Notes: generated from the sequence alone by a model not told the origin. Positions 1 to 9,261 are shown, counted from the first letter of the stretch. The stretch is DNA of 35,000 bases from Prorocentrum cordatum (GCA_963575745.1 CAUYUJ010003051.1:1-35000), one strand, 5' to 3'. A program made the numbers and translations.

Positions 1-2403
1 AAGCTTCGGAAGGTGAAGGTTACGAAGTACCAGATCCCGTTGCTGCCAGAGAAAGTTCGCACCGTGCAGACTGCGCAGGGCCTGGGTATGGATGCGGCCA
101 CCATGGTGCTCCAGAAGCCCATGAACATGGGCGCCGATGACTGGTGGCTGCACCTGTACGTCATGCTCAGTCGCGTTCGCGTGGCCTACCGCGTGCTCGT
201 CTACAACCTGCCGCCCTGGGACATCCTGCAGCGGGGCCCGCCGCAGTACGTCCGCGAAGGGGTCCAACGCTTTGAGAAAAAGATGGGGGAGAGTTTCGAA
301 ATCGCGAAGCAATTGGCGCAGGATTACGGCTGGGACGTGGGGGATGGGCCCGCCGCACGGGGCGCCCAGGAGTCGAGCTCGGCGCCCGCGCCGCCGCCGG
401 TGCCGCCGCCGTCGCCGCTGGGCCCGTCTCGTGCCGCGGGGAGCTCGGCGGGCGTCGGTGAGGGGGCGGGCGACGACGACGACGTCGACGGATCAGCTCC
501 TTCGGACGGGGAGGCGGCCCCTGCGGCGTCTGTGCATACGCCTCTGCCCTCGCACGCGCTGCGCCCGGGCCAGGCTCTGACGGTGCCGCCGGCGTACATT
601 GCGCCGGACGCTGGGCCTGCGGGGCGGGGCAGGGGCCGCGGCCGCGGCGGCGACGCGACGGGGGCCGGAGATGCGGCGGCGGCATCGTCGACGGGGAGCG
701 CTGTTTCGCGGGGGCGCGGGCGCGCGGGTGGCGGCCGCGGTGCTGGTAGGGGCGCAGTAGTGCCGAGGGATCTTTGGGGGGACATGTTTCGCACGGCGGC
801 GACTGTTGGCGATGGTGCAGAGCCGCCAGAGCTGCTCCCGCTGGACCGGGATCTGTGCATGGCAGCCTACGGCGTGTCCCAGGAGGATGTCACCAGGGAG
901 CTGCAGTGGCTCTGCGGCCACGGCTCTGGCGTGGGCATCGCAAACCTCGGCAATACTTGCTTCGTGAGCGCAGTCGCGCAGGTGCTGCTGCGCCTGGCTC
1001 CCTTCCGTCGGCTTCTCCACGAGCACGGCCAGAATTGCACTTTGAACACAGAAACTTGCCCGGTGTGTGCGCTCGGAGCTCAGGCCGCGGCTCTCTCTGT
1101 CCAGGGCGTGGGGGTCGACGCCGTCGCGCCGCTCGCTACTGCCGCGCGCGCGGGCCTTTTCGGTCAGCGAGAATTCACAGAATTCGATCAGCAAGGGAGA
1201 CCGAAGCAATGCGACGCGTCAGAGTTCTTCCTGGCCGCCCTTCGTGCTGTCACCGAGGCTGGATATCTGGTACCGACACCGCATCACGGTGCGCGCACTG
1301 CGCTCCAGCAGCACGTTTGCGGCATTGCGTTGCGGCAGCGGAGGCGATGCGACGTGTGCCGGGCAAGTTCGGACACGGGGGTGATTGATTCGCGCTTGAA
1401 GCTGGTCCCTTCCGAATTGCTCGGCCCCGACCACCGGGGGGCCTGCGATCTGGAGGATTTGCTCCGACTGGAATTGAGGCATATTGGCGGGCCAGGTCAA
1501 GGATGTCCGGCGCACGCACACCTCAGTCGTGCGCAGAGGGAGGCGGCCGGGGTCTGTCAAGGCATCAGGGTGTATACGGGCTATCGCTGGGAGCGATCGC
1601 CGCCGGTGCTCTTCGTGACCGTGGAGCGGGTGGTCACGCGCGCTGATCGGAGCGAGTGGTACGACAGACGCCCTGTGCGCTTTCATCAGATTCTGCGGCC
1701 TGTGGATGCCGAGTGCGAGTACGATTTCTCTGGGGTCGTTGTGCATCAGGGCGAAAGCGCGAAGAGCGGCCATTATTATTCGTGTGCAGCCGTGGGTGTG
1801 AACGAATACGCCAAATTCGACGACGAAGCTGTTCAGCCCAGGACTTGGGCGCAGATTGCCAGAGACCACCAGGTGCACGTTGGCGCCTATGTGTTTGCGT
1901 ATGTGCGCAGGGCGGGTCCGCGGGGCGGAGGCGGCGGGCGCGCGGCGGCGGGGTCTCCGGGGGGCTCCAGCGGCAGCGGTGGTGCGGGACCCTCTGGGGC
2001 GCCGCCGGCTCCGCCGACTGCGCCTCTCGGGCATGCAGGCGGGCGCGCGGCGGGGTCTGCGGGGAGCGGCGATGGCGGCGGCGGCGCTGCTTCCAGCGCC
2101 CCTGCCGCGCCGTCTGCGCCGCCGAGTGCGCCCGCCGGGCAGCAGGCGTCGGGGGGCGAGCCACCGGGCAAGCGGCGTCGGGCGGGTGGCGGGGATCTTG
2201 GCGCTGGCGACGGGGGCCCCGGCGCTTCGGGGCAGCCGCAGCAGCCATTGCGCAGGGGCAAGAAGCGCGGGCTGTCCCCGCCGGCTCTGGGCAGCACGGG
2301 CGACGAGGACGACGACGCTGGCAGGGCCGCTGGCGTTCCGTCCGCGGACCCGGCTCCTGCTGGAGTCCAGCCAGGCGCGGGGGCGTCGCTCGCGGGGGAC
2401 TAA
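1..2403 (+). CDS. Pif1/RecD-like helicase C-terminus fused to USP-family deubiquitinase (5' partial)
   Basis: The reading frame is open to the left edge, so the gene starts outside the window; residues here are counted from the GTG at position 13, which is not a true start. Residues 15-70 resemble the last motifs of SF1B helicases: VQTAQGLGMD (18-27), like the Pif1 'hKsQG' motif, then YVMLSRV (49-55), like motif VI. A low-complexity linker rich in Ala, Gly, Pro and RG repeats follows (about 110-260). Residues about 307-640 form a peptidase C19 (USP) domain: the Cys box GNTCF with C316, a QCDASEFF block, Cys pairs that may bind zinc (RRRCDVC), and the His box SGHYYS (H587) followed by FDDEAV (D603/D604). 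All catalytic positions are present, so deubiquitinating activity is plausible. The tail (about 640-796) is Ala/Gly/Pro/Ser-rich with a basic nuclear-signal-like patch (GKRRR). No intron is needed. The USP call is secure; the helicase call is weaker because only its end is visible. Confidence 0.85.
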   Translation, partial: KLRKVKVTKYQIPLLPEKVRTVQTAQGLGMDAATMVLQKPMNMGADDWWLHLYVMLSRVRVAYRVLVYNLPPWDILQRGPPQYVREGVQRFEKKMGESFEIAKQLAQDYGWDVGDGPAARGAQESSSAPAPPPVPPPSPLGPSRAAGSSAGVGEGAGDDDDVDGSAPSDGEAAPAASVHTPLPSHALRPGQALTVPPAYIAPDAGPAGRGRGRGRGGDATGAGDAAAASSTGSAVSRGRGRAGGGRGAGRGAVVPRDLWGDMFRTAATVGDGAEPPELLPLDRDLCMAAYGVSQEDVTRELQWLCGHGSGVGIANLGNTCFVSAVAQVLLRLAPFRRLLHEHGQNCTLNTETCPVCALGAQAAALSVQGVGVDAVAPLATAARAGLFGQREFTEFDQQGRPKQCDASEFFLAALRAVTEAGYLVPTPHHGARTALQQHVCGIALRQRRRCDVCRASSDTGVIDSRLKLVPSELLGPDHRGACDLEDLLRLELRHIGGPGQGCPAHAHLSRAQREAAGVCQGIRVYTGYRWERSPPVLFVTVERVVTRADRSEWYDRRPVRFHQILRPVDAECEYDFSGVVVHQGESAKSGHYYSCAAVGVNEYAKFDDEAVQPRTWAQIARDHQVHVGAYVFAYVRRAGPRGGGGGRAAAGSPGGSSGSGGAGPSGAPPAPPTAPLGHAGGRAAGSAGSGDGGGGAASSAPAAPSAPPSAPAGQQASGGEPPGKRRRAGGGDLGAGDGGPGASGQPQQPLRRGKKRGLSPPALGSTGDEDDDAGRAAGVPSADPAPAGVQPGAGASLAGD

Positions 2404-3268
2404 TGGCGTCGCTTTACGCCAGAAAACATTGACACCGCGAAGTGCATGGCTCGTACCTGGGCGGACGGAGCTGGCGGGCAATGCCGGAGCGCGCCAAAGC
2501 AGGGATGCGGGGATCTGTGCGGGCAGCATTTCAAGCAGCAGCACAAGGATGGTTGGCATGGGCGTGTGGACGGGCCCATCCCGGAGGGTAAGTTGAAGGT
2601 GTTCAAGGAGAAGAACGCAGGCAAGGCCCCGCGTGCGGCGCCCGCGGCTGAGGCTGGCGCGACTGGCGAGGGCGCGGGGCGGGCCGCGGTCGTCACGCGA
2701 GCAGGTGCTGGGTCTGCCAGCGGAAGCGGGCGGGGGGGGGGCGGCGCGTGCAGAGGCGGCTCCGGGGGGAGGGCATGCAGGCAAGGCCCCGCGCGCGGCG
2801 CCCGCGGCCGAGGCTGGCGCGAGTGGCGCGCCCGCGGGGGGGCCCGCGGAGGGGCGATCCGCCAAGGTGCCCGCCAGCGATGGCTTCGCCGCGAGGGCGC
2901 CGACAGGGGGCGGCGACGGTGCTGGAGGGGCTGGCGCGCCCAGTGCGGCTTCGGCCCTGTCGTCGGGCGAAGAGCGCGGGGAGCGTGGCAGCCGCGCGAG
3001 CACGCGGGATATCGCTGCCGCTGCTGCGGGGGATCGCGCGCGGCAGGAGGATCCTCATGAGAGGCGGCAGCGCCTGGCCATCGCCGAGCACAACCAGCGG
3101 CAGGACTTGATCGGCGAAGTCGTTGGAGCTTTCGTGGCGCGTCGGGAGGGCGTGCCCGTCGGAATTGGCAGGTGGACTGAGGAGAGGCTGCGACAGACGT
3201 TGCGCCGCCTGCGCGGGGGCGGAGATTACGAGCCAACGATCGTGGCGGTGTCGGACGCGGCTCTCTGA
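2404..3268 (+). pseudogene. Cys/His domain and basic tail, probable broken 3' part of the helicase-USP gene
   Basis: After the TAA at 2401-2403 the same frame continues with a coherent protein: FTPENIDTAKC, then C-x12-C-x7-C-x3-C-x2-H starting at the Cys codon 2443-2445, then HGRVDGPIPEGKL. The Cys/His spacing suggests a small zinc-binding fold. A separate start at the ATG at 2446 would cut off the first Cys, which argues against an independent gene. The Ala/Gly-rich stretch GKAPRAAPAAEAG occurs in this frame near 2617 and again in the next frame near 2773, so the frame changes between them, most likely at the G10 run at 2732-2741. The shifted frame runs to a TGA at 3266-3268 and ends in a charged, helix-prone segment (RQRLAIAEHNQRQ, RWTEERLRQTLRRLR). 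The simplest reading is one long protein interrupted by a nonsense codon and an indel; readthrough or assembly error are alternatives. The domain is not identified further. Confidence 0.55.
2732..2741 (+). other. G10 homopolymer at a reading-frame switch
   Basis: Ten consecutive G lie where the coding frame changes in the C-terminal part of the gene. It could be a real indel or a sequencing length error. Confidence 0.6.
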
Positions 3269-3397
3269 GAGCTGCGCCTCGTGTGCAGCGGCGCTCGCCG
3301 GCCCTGGGTGTGCCGTTGACAGAGCTCTGCCGTTCAAGCGCACCGGGCGCTTGGGCTGCCACTGGAGGTTGGCACGGGCGCCCTGTGGGCGCGTCCG
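3269..3397. other. unique 3' flank, nothing recognised
   Basis: GC-rich sequence between the end of the coding region and the GT-rich block. I see no polyadenylation signal, terminator or repeat in it. Confidence 0.4.
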
Positions 3398-3668
3398 TCT
3401 TGCATGTGTGTTCTTGTGTGCCTGTGTGCATGAGGATGTTTTGTCAGTGCGTGAGTGTGTGTGCGCTGGCGTGTGTTTGTGTTTGCCTGTGTGTCTGCTG
3501 GCGTGTGTGTGTAAGTGTGTGTGTGGGTGTCTTTGTGTCTGTGTGTTTGTGGCTCTGTTTGTGTGTCTGTCTGTGTGTCTGTCTGTGTGTCCGTGGGTAT
3601 GTGTGTGTGTTTGTCTGTGTGTCTGTATGCATCTCTGATTGTATCTCTTTTTGTGCGCGTGTCTGTTC

Positions 3669-3699
<31 letters not shown>

Positions 3700-4009
3700 T
3701 GGGCGCGTGTGGATGTGAGTGTGCTCGAGCGTGTGTGTGTATCTGTGTGTGTGTCAGTGTGTTTGTGTGTGTCTGGTGTGTTTGCGTGTTTGTGTGTGTG
3801 TGTGTCCGCGGTGTGTGTGTGTGTGATATGTGTTGTGTGTTTGTGTTTGCGCGTTTGCGCGTGGGTGTCGACCTTTGCGTGTGGATGTGTGTGTGTGTGC
3901 GTGTGTGTGGAGCATGCTTGCGTACGTGTGCGACACTGCGCGCTCCCTGAGGAAAAGTGCGTGTGTGCCCGTGTGCGTGCGTGTGTGTGTGTGTGTGTGT
4001 GGGCGCGTG

Positions 4010-4200
4010 GCGCTGGCACCCCCGCCCCTTCCTGCCCCCCCTCTCCCCCTCCACCCCTCTCCCCGGCGCTCCGCGAGGGCGGAGTGGCTGGAGTGGAGGG
4101 AGGGCCGGCCCCAAAATGGGGCGGTGCCTCCCCCCTCCGCAGCGCCGGCGGGGAGGGCGGGGGCGCGTGGGGGGGGCTTGGGGGCGCGGTGGAAGAGTGC
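4010..4200 (+). repeat. GC-rich hairpin core, copy 1
   Basis: A pyrimidine-rich lead of about 50 bp, then CTCCGC-GAGG-GCGGAG (6-bp stem, 4-nt loop) and GCCCC-AAAAT-GGGGC (5-bp stem), then a purine-rich tail. It breaks the GT tract abruptly on both sides. Confidence 0.75.
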
Positions 4201-4654
4201 GCTGACCAGTCGGGGAATGAGTCTGTCACCACGTTGTCGTCTGTGCGTGGTTATCCGTGGGTGTTCGCCATTGCGTCTGTTTGTGCGCTTGTGCGTGTGT
4301 GTGTATGTGTGTGTGTGTGTGGGGGTGGGTGGGTGGGTGGGTGGGGGGGGGGCGCGTGTGTCTCGTATGTGTGTGTGTGTGTGTGCCCCTGCGTGTGTCT
4401 GGGTGCACATGCGCGTGTGTGTGTGTGTGTGTGTGAGTGTGTGTGCGTTTGCGTGTGGACGTGTGTGCGCTCGTGTGTGTATGTGTGTATGTGTGCGTGT
4501 GTGTGGAGCATGCTGGCGTACGTGCGTGCTCTTGTGTATGTATGGATTTGAGTTTGTCCGTGTGTGTACGCGTGTGCGTGCTTATGCGCGTGTGCTTGCG
4601 TGTGTGATTGGTTCTTTGCTATCCTGCGTCTGCGTTCGTCTGCGCATGTGCCGC

Positions 4655-4805
4655 CGTCCGCGCGCCCCCTCCTCCCCCCTCGTCCCCCTCGGGCGCTCCG
4701 CGAGGGCGGAGTGGTTGGAGTGGAGGAAGGGCGGGCCACAGAATGGGGCGGTGCCTCCCCCCTCTGGAGCGCCGGCGGGGTGGGCGGGGGCGCTCCGTGC
4801 CCCCC
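4655..4805 (+). repeat. GC-rich hairpin core, copy 2
   Basis: Second copy about 627 bp downstream. The CTCCGC/GCGGAG hairpin is intact, but the second one is decayed (GGCCACAGAATGGGGC). Confidence 0.75.
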
Positions 4806-5261
4806 GTGTGTGTATGTACTCTTGTGATCCGCGTGCGTGTGCGTGTCCGTGTGTGTGTGTGATATGTTGTGTGTTTGTGTGTGCGCGTTTGCGCGTGTGT
4901 TTTGACCTTTGCGTGTGGATGTGTGTCTGTGTGCGTGTGTGTGTATTTGTGCGTGTGTGTGTGGAGCATGCTGGCGTATGTGTGTTCTTGTGTATGTATG
5001 TGTGTTTGTGTGTTCGCGTTTGCGCGTGTGTGTGGACGTTCGCGTGTGGATGTGTGTGTGCGTGTTTGTGTATGTGTGTGTGTATGTGCGCATGTGTGTG
5101 GAACATGCTGGCGTACGTGTGTACTCTTGTGTATTAGTCTGTGTGTCTCCGTGTGTGCGTGCCTATGTGCGTGTGCTTGCTTGTGTGAATGCCTGTTTGC
5201 TATCCTGCGTCTGTGTTCGTCTGCGCATGGGCGTGTGCGCGTGCGCGCGCGGTGTGGTGCC

Positions 5262-5450
5262 GCCGTCCGCGCGCCCCCCCTCCCCCCTCCCCCCTCCCCC
5301 CCCCGGCGCTCCGCGAGGGCGGAGTGGTTGGAGCGGAGGGAGGGCCGGCCCCAAAATGGGGCGGTGCCTCCCTCCTCCGGAGCGCCGGCGGGGAGGGCGG
5401 GGGCGCGTGGGGGCGGCAGGGGGGCGCGGGGGGGGGGCGCTGAGGTGGCT
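5262..5450 (+). repeat. GC-rich hairpin core, copy 3
   Basis: Third copy about 613 bp after copy 2, with both hairpins intact. It is followed by a G-rich run (about 5400-5440). Confidence 0.75.
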
Positions 5451-5855
5451 GCGGTGCGTGCGTCATCGTGTGGTCGTCAGTGCGTGGGTTTCCCTGGATG
5501 CTTGCGTGTGCGTCTGTGTGCGTGGGTTGTGCGTGCGTGTGTGTGTGTGCGTGTGTGCGTGTGAGTGTTTGTGTGTGCCCCCGTGTGTGTATGTGCATGT
5601 GTGATTGGTGTGCGTGTGCGCGTCCCTCTGTGTGTGTGTGAGATGTGCTGTGTGTTTGTGCGTGCGCGTTTGCGCGTGTGTGTCGACGTTTGCGTGTTGA
5701 TGCGTTGCGTGTGCGTGTGTGTGTGTATGGGTGCGTGTGTGTGTGGAGCATGCTGGCGTATGTGTGCGTTCTTGTGTATGTATATGTGTTTGTATGTGTG
5801 TGTTCGTGTGTGCGTGCTTATGTGCGTATGCTCGTTTATGTAAGTGCCTCTTTGC

Positions 5856-5904
5856 TATCCGGGTTTTGGACGCTTACAAGTGGAAGGAAAATCCAGGCCA
5901 ACCC
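5856..5904 (-). repeat. connector with the 'F' motif at the GT/satellite boundary
   Basis: GGGTTTTGGACGCTTAC at 5861 is the reverse complement of the motif GGTAGCGTCCAAAACCC seen at 27953, 27973, 30451 and 31159. It marks the border between the GT block and the satellite domain. Confidence 0.5.
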
Positions 5905-6575
5905 AGCTCGAGTATCAAACCGAGTTCAGACCTCCTGAATGCAACAGGCGGACGCGTCAAATGTCCGCGAATCGACCCCTGTGACTGGCCCTGCAGCCCC
6001 CCTACGGCCCGAGTTAAGTGCGGAAACCGACAGCATGACTTGAATAATACAATAGTTTCGCGAACCTAGTTCGAACAGCAGACCGAGTTCCGAGCTCTGG
6101 ATTCGACAGACGGACATTGCTGATGTCTCTAAATCGATTTATGTCACCAGCAGCACTGTAGCCCTCCCCAAGCACGAGTTAAGTACAGAAAACCGAGAGC
6201 ACTCCTCAAGATGACCCGAATATTACGAATAGTTTCGGAGACCTAGCGCGGGCGGCAGGCCGAGTTCAGAGCTCTCGATTCAAGAGACGAACGCGCCTGA
6301 AGATTACCAATCGATTTCTGTGACTAGGAGCTCTGTAGCTGCCCTACAGCTCGAGAAAAGTACAGAAAACCGAGAGCGTCTGCTACAACGACTCGACTAA
6401 TACGAATAGGTTTGCGGACCTACCTCGGCTACCAGACCGAGTTCAGACCTCTGGGTTCAACGGACGAACGCGCCTAATCATTCTACATCGATTAGCTGTG
6501 CTTACCAGCTCTGTAGCTGCCCTGAAGCTCGAGTTATGTTCAAAAAACTGTCAGCACGTATCAAGATGACTCGAA
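5905..6575 (-). repeat. 177-bp satellite, about 4 units, minus orientation
   Basis: Reverse-complement copies of the satellite described at 12812-13379. Repeated landmarks are CCGAGTTCAGACC or CCGAGTTC, the GACGCG/AACGCG core and CGAATCGA/TCGATT at roughly 177-bp spacing. Units are diverged. Confidence 0.85.
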
Positions 6576-6767
6576 ACGGCCGATCCCGCCAGTGTGCTTC
6601 TTGGCAGTAAAAGGTACCCGACCGAGCTGAGATCAAGATGGCGAGCGGGAATAAGATCGAATATCACGGGAAAAAATACTAGAGCTCTAACGAATGTTCA
6701 AATTTCGAGAACAAAATTTTCAACCGACCAAAAGTTGTGAAAAGTTCAGTTTTTTTTTTCCGAGCCA
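6576..6767 (-). repeat. block B, minus orientation
   Basis: Reverse complement of the AT-richer leader preceding satellite runs. Landmarks in this orientation: GAGCTGAGATCAAGATGG, GGGAATAAGATCGAATAT, ACTAGAGCTCTAACGAATG. Confidence 0.8.
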
Positions 6768-6840
6768 ACTAGCTCTCCAGAGCGCCGGAATCACTCTTAG
6801 CTTCCAGCTATAACTAGCTAAGGGAAGCTCTACGAGTTAT
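6768..6840 (-). repeat. connector D, minus orientation
   Basis: Carries CTAGCTCTCCAGAGCGCCGG and ends with GGAAGCTCTACGAGTT, the terminal motif shared by most modules in the array. Confidence 0.75.
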
Positions 6841-7006
6841 TTTTTGCAAAATCGCCCAAAATTTGCGACATTGTCCGCCTCGGCCGGGTGGGCCAACTGG
6901 CACCGGCGGTGAACCGTCAACCTGGCCACCGCCAGGAATTGTCCGCCTCGGCCGGGTGGGCCAACTGGCGCCGGCGGTGAACCGTCAACCTGGTCATCGC
7001 CGGGAA
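6841..7006 (-). repeat. two hairpin elements in tandem, minus orientation
   Basis: After a 30-bp fragment of block C, a 68-bp segment occurs twice in direct repeat (about 6871-6937 and 6939-7006). Each has CGGCCGGGTGGGCCAACTGG followed by the hairpin CCGGCGGTGA...CACCGCC. Hairpin cores are 6903-6934 and 6971-7003. The copies differ at only a few bases, so the duplication is recent relative to its surroundings. Confidence 0.85.
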
Positions 7007-7305
7007 CCTCGTAGAGCTCCTCTCACTAGTAAGAGTGCAGAGAATCGACACTGAATGAAAAAAATCGATATTTTTCGAAAATCTTCAAATTTTATTTTTT
7101 TCGATGTTCATATATTCGCTCAGTTCCCGGAAGTCAACTTATGCAAAAATGCATCGACAGAGCTGAGCTGCTGTCAGAAAGGAGTTCATATGCCAATGCT
7201 CGGCGTAAAAATCTGCTTTTTCAAAATAAATGGTCAAATATCTTTCAAATTTTTACAAAACCACCCAAAAGTTGCCACATTGTCCTTTCTCGCCGGGTCG
7301 ACCAA
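7007..7305 (-). repeat. block C variant, minus orientation
   Basis: AT-rich block with TCGATGTTCATA, AGTTCCCGGAAGTCAACTT, ATAAATGGTCAAATATCTTT and ACCACCCAAAAGTTGCCACA, all shared with the minus-strand blocks at 29.4-31.5 kb. Open frames here are short and have no recognisable product. Confidence 0.7.
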
Positions 7306-7582
7306 CTAGCTCCACCCCGCGCCGGAATTCCTCTAGCTCATCGATGCCGAAGAGCTCTACGAGGTACTAGCTCCACCCCGCGCCGGAATTCCTCTAGCTC
7401 ATCGATGCCGAAGAGCTCTACGAGGTACTCTTAAGCATCCAGCAATAACTTGCTAAGGGAAGCTCTACGAGTTACTAGCTCCAGCCCGCGCCCGAATTCC
7501 TCTAGCTCATCGATGCCGAAGAGCTGTGCGAGGTATTACTCTTAAGCTTCCAGCAACTAGCTTGGGGAAGCTCTACGAGTCA
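7306..7582 (-). repeat. three copies of 61-bp connector E with D fragments
   Basis: CTAGCTCCACCCCGCGCC, then GGAATTCCTCTAGCTCATCG, then GAAGAGCTCTACGAGGTA, starting at 7306, 7367 and 7475. The first two are exactly 61 bp apart and nearly identical; the third is separated by a D fragment (GCTAAGGGAAGCTCTACGAG). Confidence 0.85.
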
Positions 7583-8065
7583 TGCCGCAGAGCACTACGA
7601 GGTATTTTGTAGCGCCCAAAACCCGAAGAGCACAAAGACCACACTCTGGAAAACCTTCCTGGCAATCCCACGGGAGCTCGCGTGAAGCTCTTCTGGGGCT
7701 CTGGGGAGCTCTCCCGCAGCGCTTCCGACGCGCTGCCAGAAACGCTTCCACGCGTGCCTGCACGCGTGCGGGCGCGCGTGGAAGCATGCCGGAAGCTCTC
7801 CCGGACACGTTGCCGGCTCGAACGACCTGCTGCGGGGATTCTGGACCGGCGGAGATGGGCTGCTGGCGGGCACCACCACCGTCCCGCTTCTAATCTTAAG
7901 CCCTTTAGCTCTCAGCGAGCTCTCCGGGAAAAACCCGGAGAGCACAGAGAACGCACACCAGAAAGCTGTCCTGGCAAGCCCTCGGACGCTCAGGGAGGTC
8001 CCCGGCAGCGCTTCCGAAGCGCTGCCAAAAACACCTCCACGCGTGCCTGCACGCGTGCGGGCACG
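7583..8065. repeat. duplicated palindrome-rich module
   Basis: Two diverged direct copies (about 7611-7800 and 7930-8065). Both run from CCCGAAGAGCACA/CCCGGAGAGCACA through a CCTGGCAA segment to CTGCACGCGTGCGGGC. Copy 2 holds GGCAGCGCTTC-C-GAAGCGCTGCC (11-bp stem) and CCACGCGTGCC...GGCACGCGTGG (11-bp stem around another palindrome). Copy 1 starts with an F-like motif (GTAGCGCCCAAAACCCG). Short frames here are not convincing genes. Confidence 0.7.
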
Positions 8066-8150
8066 CGTGGAAGCTTAACTCGTAGAGCTTCCCTTAGCTA
8101 GTTATAGCTGGAAGCTAAGAGTAATTCTGGCGCTCTGGAGAGCTAGTTGG
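8066..8150 (+). repeat. connector D
   Basis: TAACTCGTAGAGCTTCCC at the left, then GGAAGCTAAGAGTAATTC and CGCTCTGGAGAGCTAGTTGG. The GAGCTTCC/GGAAGCT pair can form a stem. Confidence 0.75.
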
Positions 8151-8330
8151 CTCGGAAAAAAAAACTGAACTTTTCATAACTTTTGGTCGGCTGAAAATTA
8201 TGTTCTCAAAATTTGACCATTCGTTAGAGCTCTAGTATTTTTTACCGTGATATTCGATCTTATTCCCGCTCGCCATCTTGATCTCAGCTCGATCGGGTAC
8301 TTGTTACTGCCAAAAAGCGTCCAGGAGGGA
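8151..8330 (+). repeat. block B
   Basis: Leader block in plus orientation, with CTTTTGGTCGG, CATTCGTTAGAGCTCTAGTA, CTTATTCCCGCTCGCCATCT and CAGCTCGATCGGGTA. It opens a run of satellite units. Confidence 0.8.
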
Positions 8331-9261
8331 TCAGCCGTTTCGAGTCATCTTGATACGCGCTGTCGGTATATTGAACTTAACTCGAGATACAGGACAGCTA
8401 CCGAGCTGGTAAGCACACCTTATCGATTCAGAATCTCATCTTGACAAACGCTTTCGCCTGTCGAATCATAGGTCTGAACGGAACTCGGTCTGCTAGTCGA
8501 GCTAGGTCCGCAACCTATCGTATTATTCGAGTCCAACTTGAACGCGTTTTTCGGTATTTCTATATACTCGGCTGTAGTCAGCTACAGTGCTGGGTAAGCA
8601 CACCTACGCTCAGAATCATGCGGCCGTTCGCCTGTTGAAATCCACAGGTCGAAACTCGGTCAGGGGGGAGAGGAGGGGGGGGGCCTTAGCCCGAGCTAGG
8701 TCCCCACAACCTAGTTCGTTTATTCGAGTCAACTTGATACGCGTTGTCGGTATTTTCTAATTAACTCGAGCTGTAGGGCAGCTACAGTGTTGGTAAGCAC
8801 ACCTATCGCACTCTGAATCATCAGGCGCGTTCTTCTGTTGAATCCATAGGTCTGAACTCGGTCTGCTAGCCGAGCTAGGTCCGCAAACCTATTCGTATTA
8901 TTCGAGTCAACTTGATAAACGCTCTCGGTATTTTCTGTACCTAACTCGAGCTGTAGACAGCTACAGAGCCTACAGTCACAGAAATCGATTGAGAATTATC
9001 GGGCGCGTTTGTCTGTTGTATCGAGAGCTCTGAACTCGGCCTGTTGCCCGAGCTAGGTTCGCGAAACTATTTGTATTGTCCGAATCATCGTGAAAAGTGC
9101 TCTCAATTTTCTGCACTCAACTCGTGCTGGGGGAGGGCTACAGTGCTGCGGGTCATAGAAATCGATTTGCACACATCAGTCGCGTTCGTTGGTCGATTCG
9201 AGAGCTCAGAACTTGGTCTGCTGCTCGAAACAGGTCTGCGAAACTATTATATTATTGTCAT
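8331..9261 (+). repeat. 177-bp satellite, about 5 units
   Basis: GAACTCGG-type landmarks near 8478, 8652, 8849, 9030 and 9207. A G-rich insertion (GGGGGGAGAGGAGGGGGGGG) interrupts the unit near 8670. The last unit runs directly into the retroelement coding sequence near 9262 with no hairpin left half. Confidence 0.85.

Larger units (their letters stand above)
3398..5855 (+). repeat. GT-rich higher-order minisatellite block
   Basis: About 2.4 kb of near-continuous GT/TGTG with interspersed GCGTGTG, broken by GC-rich cores. A longer unit recurs: a segment containing TTTGCGCGTTTGCGCGTG, then GTGTGGAT runs, then GAGCATGCTGGCGTA. The last motif, or a close variant, is seen near 3909, 4506, 4964, 5100 and 5746. 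Units are about 600-650 bp with internal rearrangement. Alternating purine-pyrimidine runs of this length could adopt Z-DNA. Both strands lack stops over long spans only because of the composition: Cys/Val-rich on plus, His/Thr-rich on minus. Confidence 0.9.

Noticed and set aside
13-15. GTG at 13 as the start of the helicase-USP gene
   Set aside because: The frame is open to base 1 and the helicase motifs begin immediately, so the start must lie outside the window.
1219-3003. 594-aa minus-strand ORF opposite the helicase-USP gene
   Set aside because: Arg/Pro/Ala-rich shadow of a GC-rich gene; no domain, whereas the plus strand has complete catalytic motifs.
2693-5137. Long ORFs across the GT block (for example 473 aa on minus and 435 aa on plus)
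   Set aside because: They are Thr/His- or Cys/Val-repeat translations of GT microsatellite. Several frames are open at once, so absence of stops is a composition effect.
7141-8101. Several ORFs of 97-139 aa in the connector and palindrome zone
   Set aside because: They cross repeat-module borders and translate repeats; no family resemblance and no consistent frame between the two module copies.
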